The notes under the pieces: model-generated
The model's input: only the letters and a program-made list of their open reading frames with translations
Told to the model about the DNA's origin: nothing
Database searches by the model: none
Part shown: in pieces, positions 46,636-57,705 of the stretch
Layout of the letters: each line of letters begins with the position of its first letter
How positions within the stretch are numbered: the stretch's first letter is position 1
NCBI RefSeq assembly: GCF_036324505.1
Contig: NC_086368.1
Coordinates: 62,001 to 126,000, forward strand
DNA: 64,000 nt
Direction: 5' to 3'
Source: Eleginops maclovinus
Lineage: Eukaryota > Chordata > Actinopteri > Perciformes > Eleginopidae
Position numbers and translations under genes: made by a program

Positions 46636-47327
46636 CGTTCAGCAGCACTCAGATATGTTTGGCAGACAACCAGCACCGCCAACACATGCTCCACTGCACT
46701 CCTACAGACCAGTCGCACATGCAGCTGAGCCAGCTGCTCATCATAGCCCCACGCCACTCATCAGCAAGATAAAACGAGAACAACCTTCCCCATATAAGTC
46801 TCCAATGATGCCGCCACAACCACCTCCACACAAGGGATTCCTCCCCATACCTCAGCCGTGCCCCAGCGTGCACAGGGGGCCCTCCTCCGAGCCGCAGCCA
46901 GCACAAGACCTTGCTAAGTACCTCATGCGACGAGAAATGGTGAGCTCAGGCCTGCTACAGTTCGATGACCGCCCTGAACATTTGTGGTCATGGAAAGCCT
47001 CCTTCCTCAGCGCCACTCAGGACCTAAATCTGACACCCAGGGAAGAACTGGATCTGCTGGTGAAGTGGCTTGGCGCAGACTCAGCAGAACAGGCGCATAG
47101 AATACGCTCAGTGCACGTCTTCGATCCCGCTGCAGGCCTCCGCATGGTGTGGCAACGTGTGGAGGAATGCTATGGGGCACCAGAGGCTGTAGAGCACGCA
47201 CTGCTTAAAAAGATTGAAGATTTCCCAAAGCTGACAAATAAAGACAACGCCAAACTCAGAGAACTCGGTGATATCCTCCTGGAACTGGAGTGTGCCAAGG
47301 AAGAAGGATACCTACCAGGCCTTGATA
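46636..47327 (+). pseudogene. gag: BEL/Pao gag, C-terminal part (DUF1759-like)
   Basis: The frame continues from the CACTA-like insertion site. A proline-rich linker (PPQPPPHKGFLP) is followed by the conserved capsid-type domain: LAKYLMRREM, FDDRPEHLWSWKASFLSAT, LLVKWLGADSAEQAHRIRSV, MVWQRVEECYGAPEAVE, KLRELGDILLELE. This pattern is the DUF1759 domain of BEL/Pao gag. It breaks off at 47327 in satellite A. Confidence 0.82.
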
Positions 47328-50300
47328 AGGGTCCCCCCCTTACGTAAAAAATAGTTTTTGGATAAGGGTCCCCCCTTACGTAAAAAATAGTTTTTTGATA
47401 AGGGTCCCCCCTTACGTAAAAAATCATGTTTTTTGATAAGGGTCCCCACTTACTCAAAAATCATGTTTTTTGATAAGGGTCCCCACTTACTCAAAAATCA
47501 TGTTTTTTGATAAGGGTCCCCCCTTAGGTAAAATTTATGTTTTTTGATAAGGGTCCCCCCTTAGGTAAAATTTATGTTTTTTGATAAGGGTCCCCCCTTA
47601 CGTAAAAATATATCTTTTGATAAGGGTCCCCCTTTACGTAACCATTATGTTTTTTGATAAGGGTCCCCCCTTACGTAACTATTATGTTTTTTGACAAGGG
47701 TCCCCCCTTACGTAACCATTATGTTTTTGGATAAGGGTCCCCCCTTACTTAAAAAATATATCTTTTGATAAGTGAAATACATTTTCTCATAAAGGTCACC
47801 CCTTAGGTAAAAAATATGTTTTTGATAAGAGTCCTCCCTTACGTAAAAAATAGTGTTTGGATAAGGGTCCCCACTTACGTACAAAATGTTTCATTAGATG
47901 AGGGAAATACATTTTCTGATAAGGGTCCCCCCTTACGTAAAAATTATGTTTTTTGATAAGTGTCCCCCCTTACGTAAAAATTATGTTTTTTGATAAGGGA
48001 AATACATTTTCTCATAAGGGTCCCCCCTTTCCTAAAAATTATGTTTTTTTATAAGGGTCGCAACTTATGAAAAATTATGTTTTTTGATCAGGGTCCCCCC
48101 TTACGTAAAAAATAGTTTTTGGATAAGGGTCCCCACTTACGTAAAAAAATGTTTCATTAGATGAGGGAAATACATTTTCTGATAAGGGTCCCCCCTTACG
48201 TAATAAATAGTTTTTGGAAAAGGGTCCCCACTTATGTAACAATTATGTTTTTTGATAAGGGTCCCCCCTTACGTAAAAATTATGTTTTTTGATAAGGGTC
48301 CCCCCTTACGTAAAAAATAGTTTGTGGATAAGGGTCCCCACTTATGTAACAATTATGTTTTTTGATAAGGTTCCCCCCTTACGTGAAAAATATTTCATTA
48401 GATGAGTGAAATACATTTTCTGATAAGGGTCCCCCCTTACGAAAAAAATATATCTTTTGTTAAGGGAAATACATCTTCTCATAAGGGTCCCCCCTTACGT
48501 AAAATTTAGTTTTTTGATAAGGGTCCCCCCTTACGTAAAAATTAAGTTTTTTGGTAAGGGTCACCCCTTACGTAAACATTTAGTTTTTTGATAAGGGTCC
48601 CCCCTTACGTAAGAATTATGTTTTTTGATAAGTGTCCCCCCTTACGTAAAAAAAAGTTTTTTGCTAAGGGTCGCAACTTATGAAAAATTATGTTTTTGGA
48701 TAAGGGTCCCCCCTTACGTAAAAAATATATCTTTTGATAAGGGAAATACATTTTCTCATAAGGGTCCCCCCTTACGTAAAAATTTCGTTTTTTGATAAGG
48801 GTCCCCCCTTACGTAAAAAATAGTTTTTTGATAAGTGAAATACATTTTCTCATAAAGGTCACCCCTTAGGTAAAAAAATATGTTTTTGATAAGAGTCCTC
48901 CCTTAAGTAAAAAATATATGTTTTGATAAGGGTCCCCCTTTACGTAACAAATATATCTTTTGATAAGGGTCCCCCCTTACGTAATAAATAGTTTTTGGAA
49001 AAGGGTCCCCCCTTAAGTAAAGTTTATGTTTTTTGATAAGGGTCCCCCCTTACGTAAAAATAATGTTTTTTGATAAGGGTCCCCCCTTACGTAAAAAATA
49101 GTTTTTGGATAAGGGTCCCCACTTACGTAAAAATTATGTTTTTTGATAAGGGTCCCCCCTTACGTAAAAATTATGTTTTTTGATAAGGGTCCCCCCTTAC
49201 GTAAAAATTATGTTTTTTGATAAGGGTCCCCCCTTACGTAAAAATTATGTTTTTTGATAAGGGTCCCCCCTTACGTAAAAATTATGTTTTTTGATAAGGG
49301 TCCCCCCTTACGTAAAAATTATGTTTTTTGATAAGGGTCCCCCCTTACGTAAAAATTATGTTTTTTGATAAGGGTCCCCCCTTACGTAAAAATTATGTTT
49401 TTTGATAAGGGTCCCCCCTTACGTAAAAATTATGTTTTTTGATAAGGGTCCCCCCTTACGTAAAAATTATGTTTTTTGATAAGGGTCCCCCCTTACGTAA
49501 AAATTATGTTTTTGATAAGGGTCCCCCCTTACGTAAAAATTATGTTTTTGATAAGGGTCCCCCCTTACGTAAAAATTATGTTTTTTGATAAGGGTCCCCC
49601 CTTACGTAAAAATTATGTTTTTTGATAAGGGTCCCCCCTTACGTAAAAATTATGTTTTTTGATAAGGGTCCCCCCTTACGTAAAAATTATGTTTTTTGAT
49701 AAGGGTCCCCCCTTACGTAAAAATTATGTTTTTTGATAAGGGTCCCCCCTTACGTAAAAATTATGTTTTTTGATAAGGGTCCCCCCTTACGTAAAAATTA
49801 TGTTTTTTGATAAGGGTCCCCCCTTACGTAAAAATTATGTTTTTTGATAAGGGTCCCCCCTTACGTAAAAATTATGTTTTTTGATAAGGGTCCCCCCTTA
49901 CGTAAAAATTATGTTTTTTGATAAGGGTCCCCCCTTACGTAAAAATTATGTTTTTTGATAAGGGTCCCCCCTTACGTAAAAATTATGTTTTTTGATAAGG
50001 GTCCCCCCTTACGTAAAAATTATGTTTTTTGATAAGGGTCCCCCCTTACGTAAAAATTATGTTTTTTGATAAGGGTCCCCCCTTACGTAAAAATTATGTT
50101 TTTTGATAAGGGTCCCCCCTTACGTAAAAATTATGTTTTTTGATAAGGGTCCCCCCTTACGTAAAAATTATGTTTTTTGATAAGGGTCCCCCCTTACGTA
50201 AAAATTATGTTTTTTGATAAGGGTCCCCCCTTACGTAAAAATTATGTTTTTTGATAAGGGTCCCCCCTTACGTAAAAATTATGTTTTTTGATAAGGGTCC

Positions 50301-50685
50301 CCCCTTACGTAAAAATTATGTTTTTTGATAAGGGTCCCCCCTTACGTAAAAATTATGTTTTTTGATAAGGGTCCCCCCTTACGTAAAAATTATGTTTTTT
50401 GATAAGGGTCCCCCCTTACGTAAAAATTATGTTTTTTGATAAGGGTCCCCCCTTACGTAAAAATTATGTTTTTTGATAAGGGTCCCCCCTTACGTAAAAA
50501 TTATGTTTTTTGATAAGGGTCCCCCCTTACGTAAAAATTATGTTTTTTGATAAGGGTCCCCCCTTACGTAAAAATTATGTTTTTTGATAAGGGTCCCCCC
50601 TTACGTAAAAATTATGTTTTTTGATAAGGGTCCCCCCTTACGTAAAAATTAGTTTTTTGATAAGGGTCCCCCCTTACGTAAAAGT
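47326..50685 (+). repeat. Satellite A, block 3, with a highly uniform core
   Basis: The first 1.8 kb holds diverged, mixed monomer types as in block 1. From about 49,130 to 50,655 roughly 41 monomers of 37 bp are almost identical (two are one base shorter). The block ends at the N gap. TTACGTAA and TGATAAGG occur once in most monomers. Confidence 0.96.
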
Positions 50686-51185
50686 NNNNNNNNNNNNNNN
50701 NNNNNNNNNNNNNNNNNNNNNNNNNNNNNNNNNNNNNNNNNNNNNNNNNNNNNNNNNNNNNNNNNNNNNNNNNNNNNNNNNNNNNNNNNNNNNNNNNNNN
50801 NNNNNNNNNNNNNNNNNNNNNNNNNNNNNNNNNNNNNNNNNNNNNNNNNNNNNNNNNNNNNNNNNNNNNNNNNNNNNNNNNNNNNNNNNNNNNNNNNNNN
50901 NNNNNNNNNNNNNNNNNNNNNNNNNNNNNNNNNNNNNNNNNNNNNNNNNNNNNNNNNNNNNNNNNNNNNNNNNNNNNNNNNNNNNNNNNNNNNNNNNNNN
51001 NNNNNNNNNNNNNNNNNNNNNNNNNNNNNNNNNNNNNNNNNNNNNNNNNNNNNNNNNNNNNNNNNNNNNNNNNNNNNNNNNNNNNNNNNNNNNNNNNNNN
51101 NNNNNNNNNNNNNNNNNNNNNNNNNNNNNNNNNNNNNNNNNNNNNNNNNNNNNNNNNNNNNNNNNNNNNNNNNNNNNNNNNNNNN
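50686..51185. other. Assembly gap, 500 N
   Basis: Exactly 500 undetermined bases; such a round size is usually a placeholder. Confidence 0.98.
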
Positions 51186-51737
51186 AACCCTCAGGTCCAG
51201 CATTTAACTTTTTCTCTGATTTGGAACAACATAACCTTTATGTATTGCACGGAGGTGCAACCATCTGTATCCTTGCGTCTGCCCAGTTCCAGCCAGCTCA
51301 GTTTGCAAGAACGCGGCCACTTCTTCCAGGTTTGTATGATTCCTCCTCCTGAACAGACGAAGTTTTCTGCACAACCTTTCCAGCGTTCTTACACTAATCA
51401 CCACACTGTGGTTCTGCGCTAAAACAGCGAGGATCTCTTTATTGTTAAATCCAAATCGGAAGTATAATTTGACCAAATGATCTACACAAGCCATTTCGGA
51501 TTCAGTGCAGGACCTGTGGGAGCGGTTGCTATGTCTCCCAACTAATTTCAACTATATTCTCGACATTTCGACTTTAATCTCGACACGTCGAGATTAAAGT
51601 CGACATAATATTTCAATTTTATTCTCGATATTTCGAGTTTAATGTCGACATGTTGACTTTAAAGTCGCCGTGTCGACTTTAATCTCGTCACGACAAAAAT
51701 ATTTTTTTTCTTCATATGTGGCCCTAATACTCCGTCG
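51186..51737 (-). mobile_element. Integrase-type DNA transposon, copy 1, 5' end
   Basis: On the minus strand the end reads TACGACGGAGTATTAGGGCC, followed by a subterminal stretch of alternating TTTCGAG/CTCGACA-type motifs (51,555-51,690) and then the transposase start. The rest lies in or beyond the gap. The right side is satellite B, at a point matching the GTGAGAAAACAG of other copies. Confidence 0.7.
51204..51494 (-). pseudogene. Integrase-like transposase N-terminal domain
   Basis: The likely ATG is at 51494. The protein begins MACVDHLVKLYFRFGFNNKE and contains a helix-turn-helix-like part (ILAVLAQNHSVVISVRTLER, LCRKLRLFRRRNHTNLEEVA) and a GYRWLHLRAIHKGYVV segment. This is the N-terminus of a fish family whose catalytic part is an rve-type integrase core. 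A stop at 51204 and shifted frames just before the gap show decay. I cannot settle the named group; IS3EU- or Ginger-like are my candidates. Confidence 0.65.
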
Positions 51738-52552
51738 TAGAAAACAGTTTTGGTGCATGACACACCAAAATATTTCTAACTTTAGTTTTTGGTGCTTAAT
51801 TCTCCCAAAACAGCACGTACATACAATAATATCCAAGAGTACACATGAAAACGTGCAAAAGAATTGGGTTGCATTTACATTTTTTGAGATTTGGACATTT
51901 TCACTGAACTGACGCCGTTTTTGTGATTTTCAGCTTCTCTCAGTGAGATAAGACACTTTTGTCATTTTTAGCTGTTTTCAGTGAACTGACTCTGTTTTTG
52001 AGATTTTAAGCTTATTTCAGTGAACTGACGCCGTTTTTGTGATTTTCAGCTCCTCTCAGTGAGATAAGACACTTTTTTCATTTTTAGCTTTTTCAGTGAA
52101 CTGACTCTGTTTTTGAGATTTTAAGCTTATTTCAGTGAACTGACGCCGTTTTTGTGATTTTCAGCTCCTCTCAGTGAGATAAGACACTTTTTTCATTTTA
52201 AGCTTCTTTCAGTGAACTGAGGCCGGTTTTTGACATTTTCAGCTCCTCTCAGTGAGAAAACAGTTTTGGTGCATGACACACCAAAATATTTCTAACTTTA
52301 GTTTTTGGTGCTTAATTCTCCCAAAACAGCACGTACATACAATAATATCCAAGAGTACACATGAAAACGTGCAAAAGAATTGGGTTGCATTTACATTTTT
52401 TGAGATTTGGACATTTTCACTGAACTGACTCTGTTTTTGTGATTTTTCAGTTTCTCTCAGTGAGATAAGAGACTTTTGTCATTTTCAGCTTCTTTCATTG
52501 AACTGAGGTCGTTTTTGTGATTTTCAGCTTCTCTTAGTGACTTAGTGAATCA
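51738..52552 (-). repeat. Satellite B, block 4
   Basis: Same units in the orientation of blocks 1 and 2, with palindromes near 51,750 and 52,265. Two nearly identical segments of about 510 bp (51,738 and 52,253 onward) show a higher-order repeat. Confidence 0.9.
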
Positions 52553-53079
52553 AAAAACATATTTTTTACGTAAGTGGGGACCCTTATCCAAAAACTATTT
52601 TTTACGTAAGGGGCGTCCTTATCAAAAGATATATTTTTTACGTAAGGGGGGAACCTTATCCAAATAACATCATTTTTACATCAGGGGGGACCCTAATCAA
52701 AAACATAATTTTTACGTAAGTTGGGACCCTTATCAAAAAACGTAATGGTTAAGTAATTGGGTACCCTTATCAAAAGATATATTTTTTACGTAAGGGGGGA
52801 CCCTTATCAAAAAACGTAATTTTTACGTAAGGGGGGACCCTTATCAGAAAATGTATTCCGTCATCTAATGTAATATTTTTTACGTAAGGGGGGACCCTTA
52901 TCAGAAAATGTATTTCCCTCATCTAATGAATAATTTTTACGTAAGGGGGACTCTTATCAAAAGATATATTTGTTACGTAAAGGTGGACCCTTATCAAAAG
53001 ATATATTTTTTACGTAAGGGGGGACCCTTATCAAAAAACATATTTTTTACGTAAGAGGGGACCCTTATCTACGGAAGAG
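52553..53079 (-). repeat. Satellite A, block 4, reverse orientation
   Basis: Monomers read TTACGTAAGGGGGGACCCTT on the plus strand, the reverse of blocks 1-3. Sequence quality is still good here. Confidence 0.93.
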
Positions 53080-56000
53080 TATTAGGGCCCACTTGAAAAA
53101 AAAAAAATTTTTTTTAAAATTCTGGGGAAAAAGGGTTAAAAATTTTCAAAGCAAAAAGTTGAAATTTTTTTTTTTTTTTGGGAGTAAAAAGCCCCCAAAA
53201 AATTTTCCCCCGAAAAACCCCAAGTGGAATTTTTCTGAGAAAAAAAGGGGGGAAAATTTTTTTTTGAAAAAAAAGTCCAAAATTTTCTGAGAAAAAAAAG
53301 GTCAAAATTTCTGAGAATAAAGTGAAAATTTTGGAGAAAAAAAGTCTAAAATTTCGTTTAAAAAATGAAAAGATTTCCCCCTCCAGGAGGCCTATTGGCC
53401 ACAATGTGAAAATTTGGGTGCTGGAGGGGTGTGGGATGGGTTACGATAACTTCCCAAAATTTAAAAGATCGGGAATTTCCCAATGCTGTTTTGGAAAAAA
53501 AGCAACATCTGGGTTAGGGGAATTGCCCTAGGCCTTTCTGTTTGTTTTGCCCTGTCCAGGCATTTTGGGCTCAGGGATTTTTTTAAAAGGGGGTTTTGAA
53601 AACGCGGCTCCTAAAAACGTTAATTCTGAAACCCCCCCCCCCCCCCCCCCCCCCCCCCCAAAATTTTTGTTTAGTTTTTAAACACTTCAGCTGTTTTTTT
53701 TTTTTTACACCCCAAATTGTAAAATTGCAACCATTTTTTTTTACAGTTTAGGCTATGTTCATTGAACAACATTTGGGGTTTTAGGCCTTATGTATTTGAG
53801 TTTTGACTGAAAATTTTATTTTTTGGCCTTTTTCACATCCCATATTGGCATAAAGGTTTTTACATGCTTTGGGGGGAAAGGGGGGTTTATTCCTCTTGAA
53901 ATATTAAATTTTATAATTTTTGTAAAAGTTCTCTAGAAATTCCCTAACCCCTTTTTTTGTTTTTGCATTTTTTTTTATTTGTACTTTTTTTGTTTTTTTG
54001 TAAAGTTTGTCATGTTTTATTTTGGTGTGGGCCCCTTGTCCCTTTTTTGAAACAAATGGGGGGCCCTATGTGTTGTTTAAAACACAAAGGTTTATGTGCT
54101 TTTTAAACAAATTTGGGGCCTTTTGTGTTTTTTTAAAACACAAAGGCCTATGTGTTGTTTTTTTTTGGAAAACTTGGGGCGCTCAGTGTACTTAAAGTAC
54201 TTTTGAAAACAATAAGTAAAATGAGTTTTAAGTAAAACGCTTTCGAAACCATTTAAGAAGTCAGTGATTTTTTTTTTCATTTAACCTTGGGTTATTTATT
54301 TGTTTGGAAATCTGTGGGTCTGTGGCGGGGGTAAGCACGTGTCACAACAGCACTGCCCAGCCCAAAAAATAAAACAAAAGAAAGGGATAGAAAAAAATTT
54401 AAAAAAGTCCAGTTAGTTTTTTTGGGGGGGTGAAAAAGAGTTTGATTTTTCAACCTCATCATGCTGGTAGAAAAAAACCGTATCTTCTAGTAAAAACACT
54501 TAGAGGAAATCACCCAGTAAAGGTATTTTCCCGCCCCAACGGGACTTCCAATCGGGGTTAGGAAGTTCCATTTCCCCAATTTTCCATTTCTCCGGGGGGC
54601 ATCCCCACTGAGTCCATTTGGGAATTGCTCCCCCAAATGACTGAGCGGGCCCCTTCCTGACGGTTTGGTACAGTTTTTTGGGTGTATTTTGCTTTCAAAA
54701 ACCCCCTAAATTGTCATTTGCCTGTTTACCCACATTTTTTGCAGGTTACTGCGACTTTAAAGGATTTAAAATTTGGAAAAAATTTTAAAGTTCGTCCCCC
54801 CCTTCTTAAAAAGGGGCCCCCTGGTAATCCTAGACCCACCTTCCCTCTCATCTAAGTGAAAACCACCAAGGAAATTTTTTTGGGTGAACAATTTTCACAT
54901 CAACTCCCGATGAAAACCCTTAGGTCAGATTTTTCCCAAACATTTCCCCTGAAGAGGGTTTTTTTGGGTTTACCCACTCAAAAATTTGTAAAGCACCCTT
55001 TACCTGTCCCCTTTTTCCCTGCCCGAAAACCAAAAAATGATGACGGAGTTACTACTTCTGATATTTTAAAAATTGCTAATAACTTTATATTTCCATTTAA
55101 ATTAAAAGGGGGGGTTCTTTTTCCCTGTGGTGCTGGGTTCAAATTCCATTCTAAAATTAAAAATTGCCAAAATCCAAAAAAAGGGTCTTACTTCTGAAAG
55201 TATTTCATGTTTTTTTTTAAAATCTTTTTAGTTGGGTTTATTGTCATTCCCAAACAAAAGCTGAGATCTTACTGATAAAAAAAAATAAAAGCTGAGTCTT
55301 AAAAAGGGAAACCCTATAAAAAAAAATAAAAAGGGCTTTTTGGAAAAAGCTTTGCAATTTAATGTGACAGACATTTTTTTTTTAAGGCATAAAAAAAAGG
55401 TAAATTTATCCCAATTTATATCACATAAAGCAGAAAAATAAAACTTACAACATATTCTATATAGTTTCCCATTCAGTTTTGGGAAAAAGCTTTTTGGGGT
55501 TGGTGGGGGATGGGCACAGCAGGGGAGGCAGAGGAGATGGGAAAACAGCGCCGGAGGGAGGTGATGGGCCAGCAGTGGGGGCAGGGAAAATGGCAGTTAA
55601 AGTCCTAAAAAAATTATTTTGTTCCCCTTCGAAAACGTGTGTCATTTTCAGCAGCATCAAAGAAATTTTTAGGAGTTCCCTTTCCATTTTCCTGCATCAG
55701 CCACTGACAGACCCAAAGAATCTTAAATCAAAAGGGAAATTGCCCATGGGCCTGAACTCCCCCTTGCAAAGGTCGTTTTCCCTCTTGATCAAAACAACTT
55801 CAGGTTTGGTCCTCCCCACCAAAAATCTGTGGGGCTGTGTTAAGTGGGAAATGGGCGACCCCCCGGGGGCCCACCCGGGTTTGGAACGGGTCTGATTCGA
55901 TGGAATTCCATGTCCGTACACCCTCGTCCAGTTTCTTTCGGGCAAGACAAGGGGGGGTTAAACCCCCCCCCCCCTTTAAATTATTTCCCCATAAACATCT

Positions 56001-57705
56001 GTTTTTTGTCAATGATGATACTTTCACAATCATTTACTGTGTATTTTTTAAAAATATGACCCAGGGAAGGCAGTGTTTTGTTTCCCCTCCATGCAAAAGT
56101 AGTACCCAAGGGTTTTTTAGGGCCCTAATTCCCTTGTGTGTGTGTGTGTGTGTGGTGTGTGTGTGTTTTTGTGGGGGTTTTGTGGTGTGTGTGTTTTGTT
56201 TTGTGTGTGTGTGTTTTGTGTGTTTTTGTGTGTGTGGTGGAAAAATTATTTTTCTTGAGGGCCCCTTTATAACCTCCCCGAACTATTTTCAAAGGAAAAG
56301 CAAAATTTGCATGAGACTCTTTTTCCCCAAAATCCCCGGAGAAGGGGACCAGCCCCTTTTGAAACCGATTTAAAAAGGGTCCCCAAAAAATTGGGGACCC
56401 CTCTGCTTTCAAGGACCCCCCCACCGGGGTTTTCGATGCGCTGATTTGCAGGGGCTGCCCCCCTTTAAAAGGAAGCTCTTTTCCCCCGCCGGCAAATGCT
56501 TTCGCCGGGGTTCTTTTTCTTAGGAATTTTTGCTTCCCCTTTTCAACGTGACCGTTCCCCAGTGCCCGTCAGCTCGCGGGCCCGCTTTGGAAAGCCCCCA
56601 AAAACCCTCAACCTACTGGGGGTATGGGAAGCAATGTTTTTGGGGATCATTTTTGGGTGGTGTGGGCCTCCATCCATAAGACATAAAAACTGTAGCCATC
56701 GATGAAAACCCGTTGATAAAAAACCCAAAGGGCCCTTCAATTTGTCATATAAATTCCATATGCCAAAGTGCATTAGGCCCGGGGGGTTTGTATACAGACC
56801 CGCCTCAGACGAGGGCCCGTCTTTTTCAAACCCCGTGGGGAAATAAAGGGTGCTTTGTTTTAAACTCCCTTACTTTTTTCTTGCGGGGGGACTACCAACC
56901 CCCCTTCTAAAAGGCTCGAGAGGTGAAAGGCCAACGTTTACCCCTGCATCTGGCCCTTTTTCCCCCCTCGTTCCCTCCTGCACAAAGGCTATTTTTGGTC
57001 TATGTGGGTCTGTTTACCCCTTTCCTGAAAAGACCAATTTTTTCCCGGAAAAAAACGCCAAATTAAGTACGGTTTGAAAAAAATAATTTTGTGTTTTCTG
57101 CGCCAAAAACCCCCAAAGGACCTCCTTTTTTTTAAACCGAATCCTGAAATAACACTAAATTAATTAAACCATTTTAGCACCCAAACCAAACCACAACCAG
57201 CTCTGTTGTCAGAGTGGGCGCCAGAGCAGAGCTACTGGGGGCATTGGGTCATTTTGGGGGGGGAGGGGGCCTTTCTTGCTTTTGTGACATTAAAAATCTT
57301 TAGCAAAAATTCAAACTCAGCCCTCATTATATTTGATTGGACAGATCGGAATTGCTTTTAAGCTGGGAGGAGGGGCATATCAAAGACCCCTTTGGGGGGG
57401 GACGGCCCTCGAATGAAACCCCCCCTTTGCGCCGGCAAATGTGTGAAAGGAAATTTGTAGCCACTTTTTCCCCTTCCTGGCAGATTTCTGACTTTTTTAT
57501 CGAAAATTTGGCCCTTTTTTTTTTCAGAAATTTTTTAAAATTTTTTTTTTTTCGAAAATTTCAACTTTTTTTTCCCAAAAAAAATTTCAACCCCCTTTTT
57601 TTTCCCCCCCCCAAAATTTCGGGCTTTTTTTTTCGAGAATTTCGACTTTTTTCCCCAGAAATTTAAAAAATAATTTTTTCTTTATGTGGCCCCCAAAACT
57701 CTCCC
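53080..57705 (-). mobile_element. Integrase-type DNA transposon, copy 2, in corrupted sequence
   Basis: The left end ACGGAAGAGTATTAGGGCCC and the right end TTATGTGGCCCCCAAAACTC correspond to the terminal repeat of copy 1, with satellite A on both sides. The terminal 200-300 bp on each side are garbled runs derived from the TTTCGAG-type subterminal motifs. An integrase core remnant lies at 56,543-56,773. A TG-rich stretch is at 56,137-56,240 and a run of about 26 C at 53,634-53,659. Base content and homopolymers suggest poor consensus rather than true sequence, so internal detail is unreliable. Confidence 0.6.
56543..56773 (-). pseudogene. Integrase-core remnant of copy 2
   Basis: The minus strand reads NLYDKLKGPLGFLSTGFHRW, then HHPKMIPKNIA and FGGFPKRARELTGTGE. 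I read this as a corrupted version of the rve-type segment with a DGYDKLKPFG-like block, a CIDGFSR-like block and a later D-x-GTEN-like block. Positions and spacing fit; the residues are damaged by errors or mutations. Confidence 0.45.

Noticed and set aside
50621..51352. Open frames running through the N block
   Set aside because: Undetermined bases cannot stop a frame; the flanks are satellite and transposon.
53093..57700. Several open frames of 60-180 residues rich in Lys, Phe and Pro
   Set aside because: They follow homopolymer errors in the corrupted region; only the integrase-core remnant had recognisable motifs.
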